In this document: positions 10,168 to 20,708 of the stretch, in pieces
Layout: every line of letters begins with the position of its first letter
How positions within the stretch are numbered: position 1 is the first letter of the stretch
Source: Dactylorhiza incarnata
Taxonomy: Eukaryota; Streptophyta; Magnoliopsida; Asparagales; Orchidaceae
DNA length: 64,000 nucleotides
Direction: 5' to 3'
Assembly: GCA_033032865.1 (NCBI GenBank)
Contig: JAWHQI010000028.1
Location: 7,955,001 to 8,019,000 of the forward strand
Notes under the pieces: generated by a model
Databases searched by the model: none
The model's input: only the letters and a program-made list of their open reading frames with translations
What the model was told of the DNA's origin: nothing
Translations under genes and position numbers: made by a program

Positions 10168-10928
10168 GGGCGTGAACTGCGCGCCGGCGGACTCCTTCCC
10201 TTCCTTGATATGGTTCAGACTTCTCTTCTATTATTTCTGCTTTCTTATGATGGAGTTTCTGCTAATCGCACCCCATGCAACATTTATCCATTTATGAGGA
10301 GCATATCACTTGTACATCGCAAGATTCTAACAAATATTGTGAGAATTGAAGTTACAAGTCATCCCTCTGACTGTTTCTTCATTATCATTTGGGTGATAAC
10401 TTTTGAATTCTGATCGTGATATTCAGCCATAATTAATGAACAAAATGACTAAGAATAGTGACATTACTTTTGGCGCCCAATGAGACTTTCTTGATGCATT
10501 GGTGACGTTAATTTATAAGAGATATGAAGTTTATAAAGTTCATTCAGGACTATTGATTAGAGTAAGGTGATTTAGAATTATATTTCATTTAACCCTCCAT
10601 TCAAGTTTATGCCCTCCTCCCTCAAGCAAGAAACTCTAGTTCATCAATAATGATGGGTCACTCAAAGATGAAGTAGATGATTAAGGAAACTCCCACAACA
10701 CAAGGAAGTGAAGAAATAATCCACACACAATTAAGATTTAAAGAATTTGGATCCTCCAAATGGGGGATATTTGCAAGAACTTTTATTAATTTCCTTCCTA
10801 TTTTTTTGTTTCTAATTGACATATTTGTTGTAGTGAGCAACCACAAGAGCAAAGAACTGGAACTTGATAGGATTTGTATTGGTGAAAATATATTAGGAAT
10901 ATAATTGTATTGTTGGAGTAATAATATA
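10168..10928. other. Unassigned AT-rich DNA left of element E
   Basis: No coding, LTR or RNA feature could be recognised. The last five bases (10924-10928, ATATA) are the left target duplication of element E. Small ORFs (10210-10413, 10658-10939) are antisense or low-complexity and lack recognisable motifs. Confidence 0.5.
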
Positions 10929-11725
10929 TGAAAGTGCACAGTGTGCCTCTGAGAATCCTTTAGAGGGGGGGGGGGGGGGGGGTGAATAGAGATTTAAAAT
11001 ATTTCTATCCTAACTGTGTTAACAATAAATTAAACTAAGGAGTTATGCTTAACAACACATGCAGAATAAGTAAAATGCAGGAAATAAAATGTTGAATAGA
11101 AGATTGGGACAGCACAAAAAATCACTACACAAACACAAAGAATTTTATAGAGGTTCCCCAAAATGTGGGGTACTCCTCTCTTCTACCACCTGGTAGGAAT
11201 GCACCAGCAGTGCCAGAGTCTTTCAATAAGGAGACTCTTAGAACCACTAATCTTTTGATAAGGAGATCATGAACCACCAGATCTTTTGATAAGGAGATCT
11301 TGAACCACCAGATCTTTTGATAAGGAGATCTTAAACTGCTGAATCCTTAGAAGAGGGATTAATAAAACTCTTTAACAGAAAATAGAATGAGAAGAAGAAG
11401 GGATAATGTTGAAGGAATTCCGTTCTCAAAATTCGTGAGATGGCTGTTTGAAGAACAGTCTATCAGATGTTCCACAAAATCTGCTCTTGATTAACCTCTG
11501 CTTTAGATGGTGATGAACTGCAGAGGCTTTGTTTGTCAGATCCTTTGAACTTCTGATGATTGAGATCTAGCTGCTATATGATAGTGATGAAGAGCAGCTT
11601 TTAGATCTCTTGTTCTATCAGATGAAGAACAACTGCATTCTCTTTCTATTCTTTTCTTTGTTAGGGTTCCTGAGAGAGGAGGAAGAAGAAGAGAAACCCT
11701 AATTAGAAGAAGATGACTGATAGTG
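10929..11725 (-). repeat. Element E, 3' LTR, distal piece
   Basis: Matches 44748-45540. It contains an 18-base G tract (10965-10982) followed by tgaataga, and tandem copies of a ~31-bp unit with ttttgataaggagatc (11228-11340). It stops at gatagtg, where solo LTR F begins. Confidence 0.88.
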
Positions 11726-11799
11726 TGAAATTTTCCAAGATCTAGGAGTGAGCAGGAATTGTATAACTAAAAATTCAAGCTAAACAACTAGAAGCACAT
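11726..11799 (-). mobile_element. Solo LTR F, distal end
   Basis: 74 bp starting tgaaattttcc. Together with about 34443-35599 it makes one ~1.23-kb LTR (TGTTGAAAATG...TTTCA on the minus strand). Element D is inserted in it at cacat (11795-11799). Confidence 0.65.
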
Positions 11800-13103
11800 T
11801 GTTGGGGAAATGATTTATCTTAACTCCTAAAAATGAGTAGAATATAAATTCTAAGAATGAAAAATTAGTCTAAGTAAATATGCGTCGAATAGTATTCGAC
11901 GCAACGTCGAAGTGTAGTCGACGTTCCTCTCAGAATGAGTCAAAGTAACTCCAAATAGATTTTGACGTAACCTATGTCGACGTAACTCTGACTTCTTGTC
12001 GACGTATCTAGTGAAGTCGACGCACCTTAGTCGACGCACCTTCCATATTCTCCTCTCGACATCCATCCAGTCTGAAATCGACGCTTCCGTTGATTGGTAA
12101 TCGACGTACGTCGATTTCTATGTCAATTTCAAAACACGCTAGATCTCTTTCCTTCTTTCTGTAGATCTGATTCTTATGGAATTATATTATTCTTTTATAG
12201 CCGTTCTGGATCAGTCTTTCCTTCTAAATGATTCTTGGCAAAACTGATTAAGTTTATTATGGATATTATTTGAAATCAGAATGATCTCTTTCCTTCTACA
12301 GAAATATTGATTATGGAATCTTTTCTCTCTTACTATTTCTCTGTCTGCTAATTGATTATTCTCCTATAGTATTCTTTGAATAAACAGAGCTATAAATAAG
12401 AGAGAAGTCGGCAGAGAAGAAAGAGAAGTGATCCACTCCATACATTTGAAATAGAGGAAAAGCTCCCAAGAGAAAAGTGAGATAAGCTGAGAGAAGTGAT
12501 AGTGTGCTGAAGCCATACTGCTGCAATTTCTGAAAGCTCTCATTGAAAAGGAGAAAGGCCTACAATCTCCTTCTCACTATAGAAGAGAGATTTCATTCAC
12601 TATTTCTTGTGCTTCTAATCTTCTTACTAAGAAGAAGATTCTTTCTTGTTTCAATTACTTCTTCTACTTCTTCTTCTTATTCTTATTTCACTCTCAAATT
12701 GTGTAAAAGAGTTTTTAGAATCTCTCTTAAAAAATTTAGTTGTAGTGGTTCTAAGAGTCTCCTTATCAAAAGACTCAGACTGGTTCTAAGAGTCTCCTTA
12801 TCAAAAGACTCAGTGCAAGATAGTGAATTCCTACCAAGGGGGTAGAAGAGTGGACTACCCAAAGTTTGGGGAACCACTATATTTCTTTGTGTTGTGCTGT
12901 GATTTTCATTTTGCTATCTTACTTTCTTTACTTGCTTAATTCTTGTTGGTGTGTGTGGGAAGCTTAAATCTGTGATTTTTTACACATATATATATATATA
13001 TATTTGTTAACTTTGCACAAAGTATTTTTAAATCTCTATTCACCCCCCCCCCCCCCCCCCCCCCCCTCTAGAGAATTCTAGTGAGGTTAACTGTGCACTT
13101 TCA
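11800..13103 (+). repeat. Element D, 5' LTR
   Basis: Starts tgttggggaaatg and ends gcactttca. Contains the CGTCGA word array (11880-12115), a TATA box tataaata (12391-12398), two tandem copies of a ~33-bp unit containing ccttatcaaaag (12744-12815) and a 24-base C tract (13043-13066). The first 264 bp match 34155-34417. Confidence 0.88.
11880..12115 (+). promoter_or_regulatory. TCGACG/CGTCGA word array in U3 of element D
   Basis: About a dozen dispersed copies of attcgacg, cgtcgaat and tcgacgtaa lie upstream of the TATA box at 12391. Equivalent arrays occur in E at 45845-46265 and 35905-36325. Confidence 0.75.
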
Positions 13104-13105
13104 AT

Positions 13106-13116
13106 TGGTATCAGAG
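13106..13116 (+). other. Primer binding site of element D (initiator Met tRNA type)
   Basis: tggtatcagag, two bases after the LTR end. This is the standard plant copia primer site and fixes the plus orientation. Confidence 0.9.
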
Positions 13117-13196
13117 GGAGGTTGATCTAAAAAGGGTAACTCCTTGATCAAAAAGATCATACCTCATATATATATATTTCTGAAAACTATTTTTTT

Positions 13197-14754
13197 ATGG
13201 CACAAATCAAAGATTATGCTTCCACCAGACCACCAATTTGCAACCTTGATAAGTTTGCACTTTGGAAAACAAGAATTAGGATCTATATGAACTCTATTGA
13301 TGAAGATTTGTTTAATGTTATTTTGACAGGTCCTCCCAAGCCCTATAGAAAGGACTCAAGTGGTAAAGTGACTCAAGCACTTGTCCCAAGGGCTGAGTGG
13401 ACAGTTGAAGAGAAGAAGGCAGGAACAAGTGATGCAAAAGCTGTGAACATTCTTGTCTCAACCCTCTCAGATGAAATCTTTCAAAAGGTTGTTGACTGTG
13501 AATCAGCCAAAGAAATCTGGGAGGCTCTTACAAAGATAGTAGAAGGAAGTGCTGATGAAAGGAAAGATAGAAAGGCTCTATTGATCTCCCAATATGAGAA
13601 CTTTCAAAAGAAGCATGAAGAAAGCATATCTGAAATGTATGACAGATTCAGTCTGATCATCAATCAATTAAGGAGCTTGGATAGAGAGATCTCTCTCACA
13701 GAGATCAATGACAAACTGTTAATGAGTCTCCCAAGTTCATGGGACTCAAGAATATGGGCAATAAGAGATACAAGAGGACAAAAGGAAATCCCAACAGATG
13801 CTCTCTTAGGAAAACTCAAATCCTATGAGCAACTACTGAAAACCAGAGAAGAGAAGGAAAGAAGGGAAAACACTCCAACCTCTTCAAAAGATAGAAATAT
13901 TGCATTAAAAGCAACAGAAGAGGAAACTTCTGTTACTGAAGAAGAATTATTCAGCCTCCTGGCCAGAAGATTCAAGAAATGGGTCAGGAAAGATGGATCT
14001 AGAAGGAGAGAGTCAAAACCAAGGTATGATAAGACTCCTACTAAAGAAATTATTTGTTCTTCCTACAGGAAAACTGGACATATTGCTCCAGAATGTCCAG
14101 AGAATGCTGAGAAAAAGAAAGATCTGAAAAAGAAAGATCCCAAGAAAAAGGGGAAGAAGAAAGAAAGTGGCTTCATTGCATTAGCTTGGAGTGAGACAGA
14201 TTCTGAAGACAGCACTTTATCCAAAAGTGACAATGAAGAGTCTAAGCAAGAAGATCTATGCTTAATGGCTCTTGGAAGCACAGAAGAAGAATGTATTGCT
14301 GAATCATGGAGTGAAACAGGATCAGAAGGAAGCATCTCTTCAACAGCAAATAGCCTTATTCTCATAGAGGAATCTGAGGATAAGGGAGAGGTAAGCATTT
14401 TGGATGAAATAGATTTTCTCTGTGAAGATTTTAAAAATGATTTTGAAAGACTCTGTTTAGATCAACTAAAAGCTAAACAAGAAATTAAGAATCTTAAAGA
14501 ACAAATTAATATGAGAAAAATAGAAGATACATGTTCAAAAAATTATGAACTTAGGTGTAGAATCTGTAAAACAGAAAAGGAAATAAATAATGCTAAAATA
14601 GAAAATCAACTTCTTAAGAATAAGGTATCCCAGACAAAAGCTTTTGAAGAATCTATAAAAGTCAGAAGCCAAACACTTAAAGAAATCACTGAAAAACAAA
14701 TAATCAGACATAAGAATCTGGGGTTAGGAGCTGATCCTTCAATTAGTTCACTAC
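13197..14754 (+). CDS. Element D gag, N-terminal part (interrupted by element B)
   Basis: Starts ~90 bp after the primer site. Residues ~10-230 are a copia UBN2-type gag (LWKTRIRIYMNSID, ISEMYDRFSLIINQLRSLD, DKLLMSLPSSWDSRIWAIRD). A knuckle follows at residues ~287-300, CSSYRKTGHIAPEC, in which the second cysteine of C-x2-C is tyrosine, so zinc binding is doubtful. A Lys-rich stretch, acidic repeats (SETDSED, SETGSEG) and a coiled-coil-like C-terminal part (KAKQEIKNLKEQI) come next. The reading frame runs into B's LTR and the original frame resumes at 30985 with no shift once one target copy is removed. E carries the same gag in pseudogene form. Confidence 0.85.
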
Positions 14755-16262
14755 TGATGCGCGTCGGCAAGTGCACCGGTCGCTGTCAAGTAATAATTGT
14801 GGAGAATAAATTCCCCGGATGTCGGTCTCTTGAGGAATGCAGGATGGGTGATCAAATCGTGCAGTGAATATTGTTACACAAGCGTTTCACAAACACAGCA
14901 AGGGGTTTTTGGTTGGTTTTCCTAATTTTAACAACAATAAAAGAGATGCGGGTCGAGAACACCGCTTCGCAACGTGAGGTGGATGCAACGGCCGCGATGC
15001 CGTGCTTCGTGAGGCGAATGAAGTGGACTCAGGCGCGAGAGAGTGAGGGTCGCAAACACCTCTTCACAACCGTCATTAGCTCTTGCCAACACGGAGCAAA
15101 CGCCTTGCGTGCGTGTGTGAGTGAGTGCGCTTGAACGTGGTGAATCACAACCAACCCATGAATAAGAACACAGAAACATTCATTCTCATCAAGTAAACAT
15201 CACAATATTCATTTAGTAAAAGATTCAAAGGGGTACAATCAAGGAAAGAGGAAGGAGATAACCGGCGGTGAAGACTAGCGGCCGTTCACGGCCGGAATGG
15301 TAGGTTGTCGGGCTACCTCCGGACTCGGGCGGACGATGCTTCCGGCGTAGAGGGCTGTCACAATCTCCCTACGTGCTCCGTCGTCTTCGACTCAAGGTCT
15401 CTTCTTCTTCTCACCGGGCGGAAAGCGAAAATGATTGCTTGGAGGCTTGCGGATGATGGAGAACACTCACGGGCGATGGAGGATGTCTAGGAATGGACCG
15501 AGGAAGCTTCCCCTTGCGTAGGAGATGAAGTAGGGGCGATCCAAGGGGGCGGTCGGCGGCGTACGGAACAGAAATCCCGCTCCCGGAATGAATCATCGCC
15601 CTAAAATCGCAACAGGCGCTTAAATAGGCGCTGGATTAAACACTGCGCACGATCATTGGCGCACGACCAGTGGTCGTGCGCACTGGAATCCTGCGATCGT
15701 GCGCACTGCCTGGACAGAACCTGCAAGAGATGAAGTTATAAAATAAAATGCTCGCACGACCAGTGGCGCACGACCGTTGATCGTGCGCACTAGCGTCGGT
15801 GGTCGTGCGCAATAGGTGAGACAGAACTCATAAAATTACTATTAAGTGCGCACGGACAGTGGCGCACGACCGGTGGTCGTGCGCACTGGAGTTGATGGGC
15901 GTGCGCACTGCACCAGACAGAACTCGTAAAAAGGGACTAAGTGCGCACGATCAGTGGCGCACGACCACTGGTCGTGCGCACTAGAACAAGTGATCGTGCG
16001 CAGTGTTCCTGTGCAGAATTGCACCGGGAACACTTGCACGCCTCCTATTCCAGCACAAACACAGATCTAGCCACCGAAAGTGGCACTTAACAACATATGA
16101 GTACTATGAAAGGAAATAAACACGAAAACACACCAAAGTGGGCCAAAATGTGCACCTAGCATGGGTTATCAATTATAAACTATAATAAGGCTAAAGTGCG
16201 TGATATTGACTAAATAATGGCCCGGATGAGTCCATGAAGGTGTATATAATCAGGACTCATCA
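14755..16262 (-). repeat. Element B, 3' LTR
   Basis: Starts tgatgcgcg and ends ggactcatca. The part 15626-16262 (U3) is nearly the same as A's U3 (about 1374-2019), whereas 14755-15625 (R/U5) is unrelated to A. The word array lies at about 15640-16010. Confidence 0.93.
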
Positions 16263-18058
16263 CACCCCCAGACTTAACTGTTTGCGCGTCCCGAGCAAAC
16301 GAATCCGGCGGAAGTTGAAAAAGACAATTAAAATAGCGAATTACGCAGGGGAGTACAGTGCGAAGTAACATACGCATGCGAGTAGGAATTCTAGTAGAAG
16401 AAGATTCTAGCTATGCTAACTAATTTACGTAAGTACTAAAGCGTAATCAAAGATTTAATTGTACTCAGTGGGTGAATTATGAAGAATTTGACGATCATGC
16501 CCGGTATGGAAGTGACGAGACGCTGAGGCGGGTGTTGCAAAAGATCGGGGCTTAGGAATAACTCCGCTGAAATCCATCAACGTCGTGAACCATACGCTTG
16601 CCCGGTCACACTCTCTCCACGGCGCTAGCAAACTCGCAAATCAAATCAGTAGGACTTATAGGATTAAAACGGGGCTTAGGTTACGGAATGATATGCAAAG
16701 ATAAACATGACGGCTACGCAACCCAAATGAGCCAACGGCACACTGCACCTTACAAAACCAAACAACAATGCTCGTGTGACACACCCCCAGACCTATCATG
16801 AAAACCAGGTGTGCACACAGCCTACTTTACAAATACCAACAGATTTTTCTCTTTAGCTTGGGAGGATTATTTTCAGGATACTCTTCTTTTTTTCTTTTAT
16901 ATATTTTTCTTCTTTCAAGCAACCTCCAGTTGGTTCAAAATCAGCGGATTGACAATATTTTCTCTTCAAAACACAATGATACCACACACCACACAAGTTG
17001 GAAATTATGAGCACAGTTAAAACATTTTTTTGGTTGCGGGCGTAGGATAGGCTTCAGGCTTTGGTGGATGAGGAGGAGCTGAACATAAAAATGGTAGGCA
17101 CAAATTTGGCTTGCAAAGGCGAATGAAAGGGGCATGGAATAACAAAGCTCAAACTAGCCAAATGGTGGCCTACATCATGCTTGACTCAACAAGTAGCTCT
17201 CACCCATGCTTCAAGAGTCGCTTGGGGCAAGTTCTTAGCCCACGAGAAAGATAAACCTTCCTCCCGACTCGAGCAACACACGTTTAGCGACCGCACACAC
17301 ACAACACCGGGTTATCATCAATTTCATTCGAATTCACCACTTGAGTACATTAAATCTAAATTTACGCAGAGATACTGCACATAAATTAAATGCATAAAGA
17401 AAATCTAATTCTACGCAAATTCTACTATAGCATGCGAAGCGACTAGAACACTACATGAGTCGACACTGCGCTCCAAATAATAATTCCTGTGTTAATAGCC
17501 TATTTCACATTCCAACCAAACTAGTTTAAACGGAACAACACAAAAGAAAGCACGCACTCAAGTGGGTGAAGTGGTGTGTGAAGATGAACGATACTAAATA
17601 ACTGAAATTAAAATACTTCTAGTATGCAAATGAGATGAGCATGTGCAGTGGGTGACAAAGAAACGGCTCTCCCCCAGACTTAATCAAAACCATACAACAT
17701 AATGATATGACGGTGAAAATCAAAATTGAAAGCTAGGGAAGAAGTTACCCAATGCTCAGCACGTGAGCATACCAGAAGAATGGCGTTTAAAATCAAGACA
17801 ATCCGCAGCATCCACCATCGAACACAAAACCTGCAAGCAAAACTCAAAACAACAAAAGCAAAAACAAAAACTGAACTAGGAAAAGGAAATATAAAAAAAA
17901 ACGGAAATCTGGGTTGTCTCCCAGTAGCGCTTTCATTTAACGTCCTTAAGCTGGACCAAATACCTGTATTAGCATTGTTTATAAAGAGTGCAGGAATTTA
18001 AAAAGAAAAAGTTCAGAACTAGAGTTTCACACAAAAGATAAGAGACAAGAATAGGAAA
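16263..18058 (-). other. Element B, polypurine tract and 3' untranslated region
   Basis: Minus-strand G-rich taagtctgggggtg (16263-16276) next to the LTR, then ~1.8 kb with no credible gene, closely matching A's 3' region. No internal word array is seen here. Confidence 0.75.
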
Positions 18059-18840
18059 TCAGCTGCCGGTGCTTGTATGAAGTCCATCTCCCAATGTCAA
18101 CAACTGACGCTCCTTGTTAATAGTGGCGCCATCATATAACTTCAGCCGATGTCCATTGACCTTAAACTTGTCCCCCTTATCTCCAGATATTTCAATGGCA
18201 CCAAAAGGCGAGACATCGGTCACGGAGAAAGGACCACTCCACCTCGATTTAAGCTTCCCTGGGAAGAGGCGGAGACGGGAGTTGTAGAGCAGCACCTGGT
18301 CCCCAATTTTGAACTCCTTAGGAATTATATGCTGATCATGCCATTTTTTCGTTTTCTCCTTATAGATGCGAGCATTTTCATAAGCAAAATGACGGAGCTC
18401 CTCTAACTCGTTGAGTTGGGACCGACGCACTTCGGCCGCGGCTCCAATGTCCATGTTCAACAGTTTGGTAGCCCATAATGCTTTATGCTCCAGCTCTACA
18501 GGGAGGTGACATGCCTTGCCATAGACTAATTGAAACGGAGTCATTCCAATGGGTGTTTTGAACGCAGTCCGGTAGGCCCATAATGCGTCATCGACCTTCT
18601 TAGCCCACTCCTTCCTATTTGAATGTATTGATTTCTCAATTATTCGCTTGAGCTCGCGGTTGGAGACTTCGACTTGCCCGCATGTTTGGGGGTGGTAAGC
18701 CAAAGAAATTTTATGATGGACCCCAAACTTTTTCATGAGCTGCACAAACTGTCTATTGCAAAAATGACTCCCGCCGTCGCTGATGATAGTTCTCGGCGTC
18801 CCAAACCTGGAGAAGATGTTCTTGTGGATAAAGTGCAGCA
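18059..18840 (-). CDS. Element B pol, C-terminal part: integrase end (split by element C)
   Basis: Continues the frame of 25371-29361 after removal of C and one CAGCA copy. It contains the second core aspartate ([14 protein letters not shown]), the catalytic glutamate ([14 protein letters not shown]) and the conserved gypsy segments [20 protein letters not shown] and [20 protein letters not shown]. It ends in a natural stop after a hydrophilic tail. No chromodomain is seen, as expected for Athila. Separated from its N-terminal part by 6.5 kb, it is certainly inactive in this copy. Confidence 0.9.
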
Positions 18841-20530
18841 TGATGAGTCCTCATCATATACACTTTTATGGACTCATCTGGGCCGTTTAGTTAGTCATTT
18901 CACTGCACTTTAGCCCTGTTTTAGTTCATATTTGTTAACCCATGCTGGGTGCACCTTTTGGCCCATTTTGGTGTGATTTCATGTTGATTTTCATTAGTAG
19001 TTTTCATGCATTGTTCGGTGCCACTTTTAGTGGCTGGATTTGTGGTTGTACGCTAGAACAGGAGTCGTGCAGGTGTTTCCGGTGCAATTCTGCACAGGAA
19101 CACTGCGCACGATCACTGGTTCTATTGCGCACGACCACTGGTCGTGCGCCACTGATCGTGTGCACTTAACGCTTTTTTCATAAGTTCTGTTTGGTGTAAT
19201 GCGCACGATCATCAACTCCAGCGCGCACGACCACCGGTCGTGCGCCACTGCTCGTGCGCACTGACCATTAATTTTTAAGTTCTGTTTCATCTATTGCGCA
19301 CGACCACTGACGCTAGTGCGCACGACCATCGGTCGTGCGCCACTAGTCGTGCGAACATGTTATTTTGTAATTTCCGTCTTTGCAGGTTCTGTCCAGGCAG
19401 AGCGCACGATCACAGGATTCCAGTGCGCACGACCAATGGTCGTGCGCCACTGACCGTGCGCACTGTTTAATTCCAGCGCCTATAAAAGCCCTGCTCGCGA
19501 TTTAGGTCAGGACCCCGATTTTCAGCGCCGTTTTCCGCCCGGTTCCGCCCAGTTTCGCCCCTCCACCGTCGCCCACCATCTAGAGGTGCTCCGGGCTTGC
19601 TCTTCACGCCTATCTTGAGCCGGAGTTTCCTCTCGGCCTCCTCCTTCATCCAAGAGCTCCAAAGGAAGACCTAGCCGCTATCTCCATCGAGCAAGAGGAA
19701 GTTGGCAACCTCCACCGGATCGTGACACGAAGAAGACGGGTCCATTGGAGAGTCGTGACAGCTCTCTCTACCCCGGACGTAGTTGTGGACCGAGCTTGGA
19801 CGCGGATTGACAACCCGGCGATTCCAACCGTGAATCTTCAACGAGCCTTCGGATTCGGTCGATTTCTTGCCTTGTTCTCTTCTTATTGATGTGTATGTAG
19901 CTAGATCTAACATTATGATGAAGCGTGCTTGATTATTAGCATTTTTACTTGATTATGTCTATGTGATTTGAGTATTCTTGCTTATTATTTTGAGGTGTGC
20001 CTTGTGGTGTGGATTGTTGGTTGTGTTGTGCCGCCCTAACAATTGTTAGTGGTGTGCTTGTCGAAGAGGTGCGTGCGACCCTCATTCCACTAGCCTACTC
20101 GCCCATTCGCCTACCGAAGCGTGGCATCGCGGCCCGTAATCCATTCGCCTATCGAAGCAGCGCGCTCAAGGCCTGCATAGTTCGATTCCATTAGCCTTCT
20201 CGTCCATCCGCCCTTGCGACGCAGCGCGCTCAAGGCCTGCCTAGTTTCCATCCCGCCAAGCGAAGCTTTGCATAGCGGCATTGCATAGGAGTAGTTGTTA
20301 GCTTTTATTTTGTTTTCCAAAAGCCAACCCAACTCCCCCGCAATCCATCCGATTTAAGGACTTCGATCTCAAGTCCTGCCTCAATAGTAAACTCCACCTT
20401 ATTGTGTTCCTCAAGAGACCGACACTCGGGGATTTATTCCCAACATTTATTACTTGAACGATCGGTACACTGCCGTTTCGTGTCGCAGTCAAGCTACCGC
20501 CTATAGCGGTGTGTGAGATTCGCGCCATCA
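18841..20530 (+). repeat. Element C, 5' LTR
   Basis: Starts tgatgagtcc and ends gcgccatca. The word array lies at about 19095-19462, with the TATA box tataaaag at 19481-19488 directly downstream. R/U5 is related to that of element A (shared gaagacgggtccattgg and acgcggattgacaacccgg). Confidence 0.95.
19095..19462 (+). promoter_or_regulatory. Palindromic word array in U3 of element C
   Basis: Four tandem ~100-bp units, each with a central inverted pair GCGCACGACC / GGTCGTGCGC (3-bp centre) flanked by single arms and an agttctgttt-type spacer. It ends ~20 bp before the TATA box. The copy in the 3' LTR is at 23938-24299. Confidence 0.82.
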
Positions 20531-20536
20531 AGTTTT

Positions 20537-20554
20537 TGGCGCCGTTGCCGGGGA
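20537..20554 (+). other. Primer binding site of element C (tRNA-Asp type)
   Basis: tggcgccgttgccgggga, six bases after the LTR end; identical to the sites in A and B. Confidence 0.92.
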
Positions 20555-20708
20555 ACACAGTCGTGTGAGTCTTCTGGAGAGGGAGAACCTGAGAGAAAAG
20601 CCCTTCCATTTGTAAATTGCATTTTCTGTTATTTTATTTCTGTTCTTTTTATTCCATTTTCTTGTTTTTATTAGGTTGCTTTAGTAAATTTTTGTTAGGT
20701 GTAGTATT

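Noticed and set aside
10168..10928. Host gene next to element E
   Set aside because: Short ORFs on both strands have no motif, no codon pattern and no plausible exon structure that I can support.
19095..19462. CRISPR-like regularly spaced repeats
   Set aside because: Units are inverted and lie inside an LTR; spacers are also repeated, there are no cas genes and the genome is a plant.
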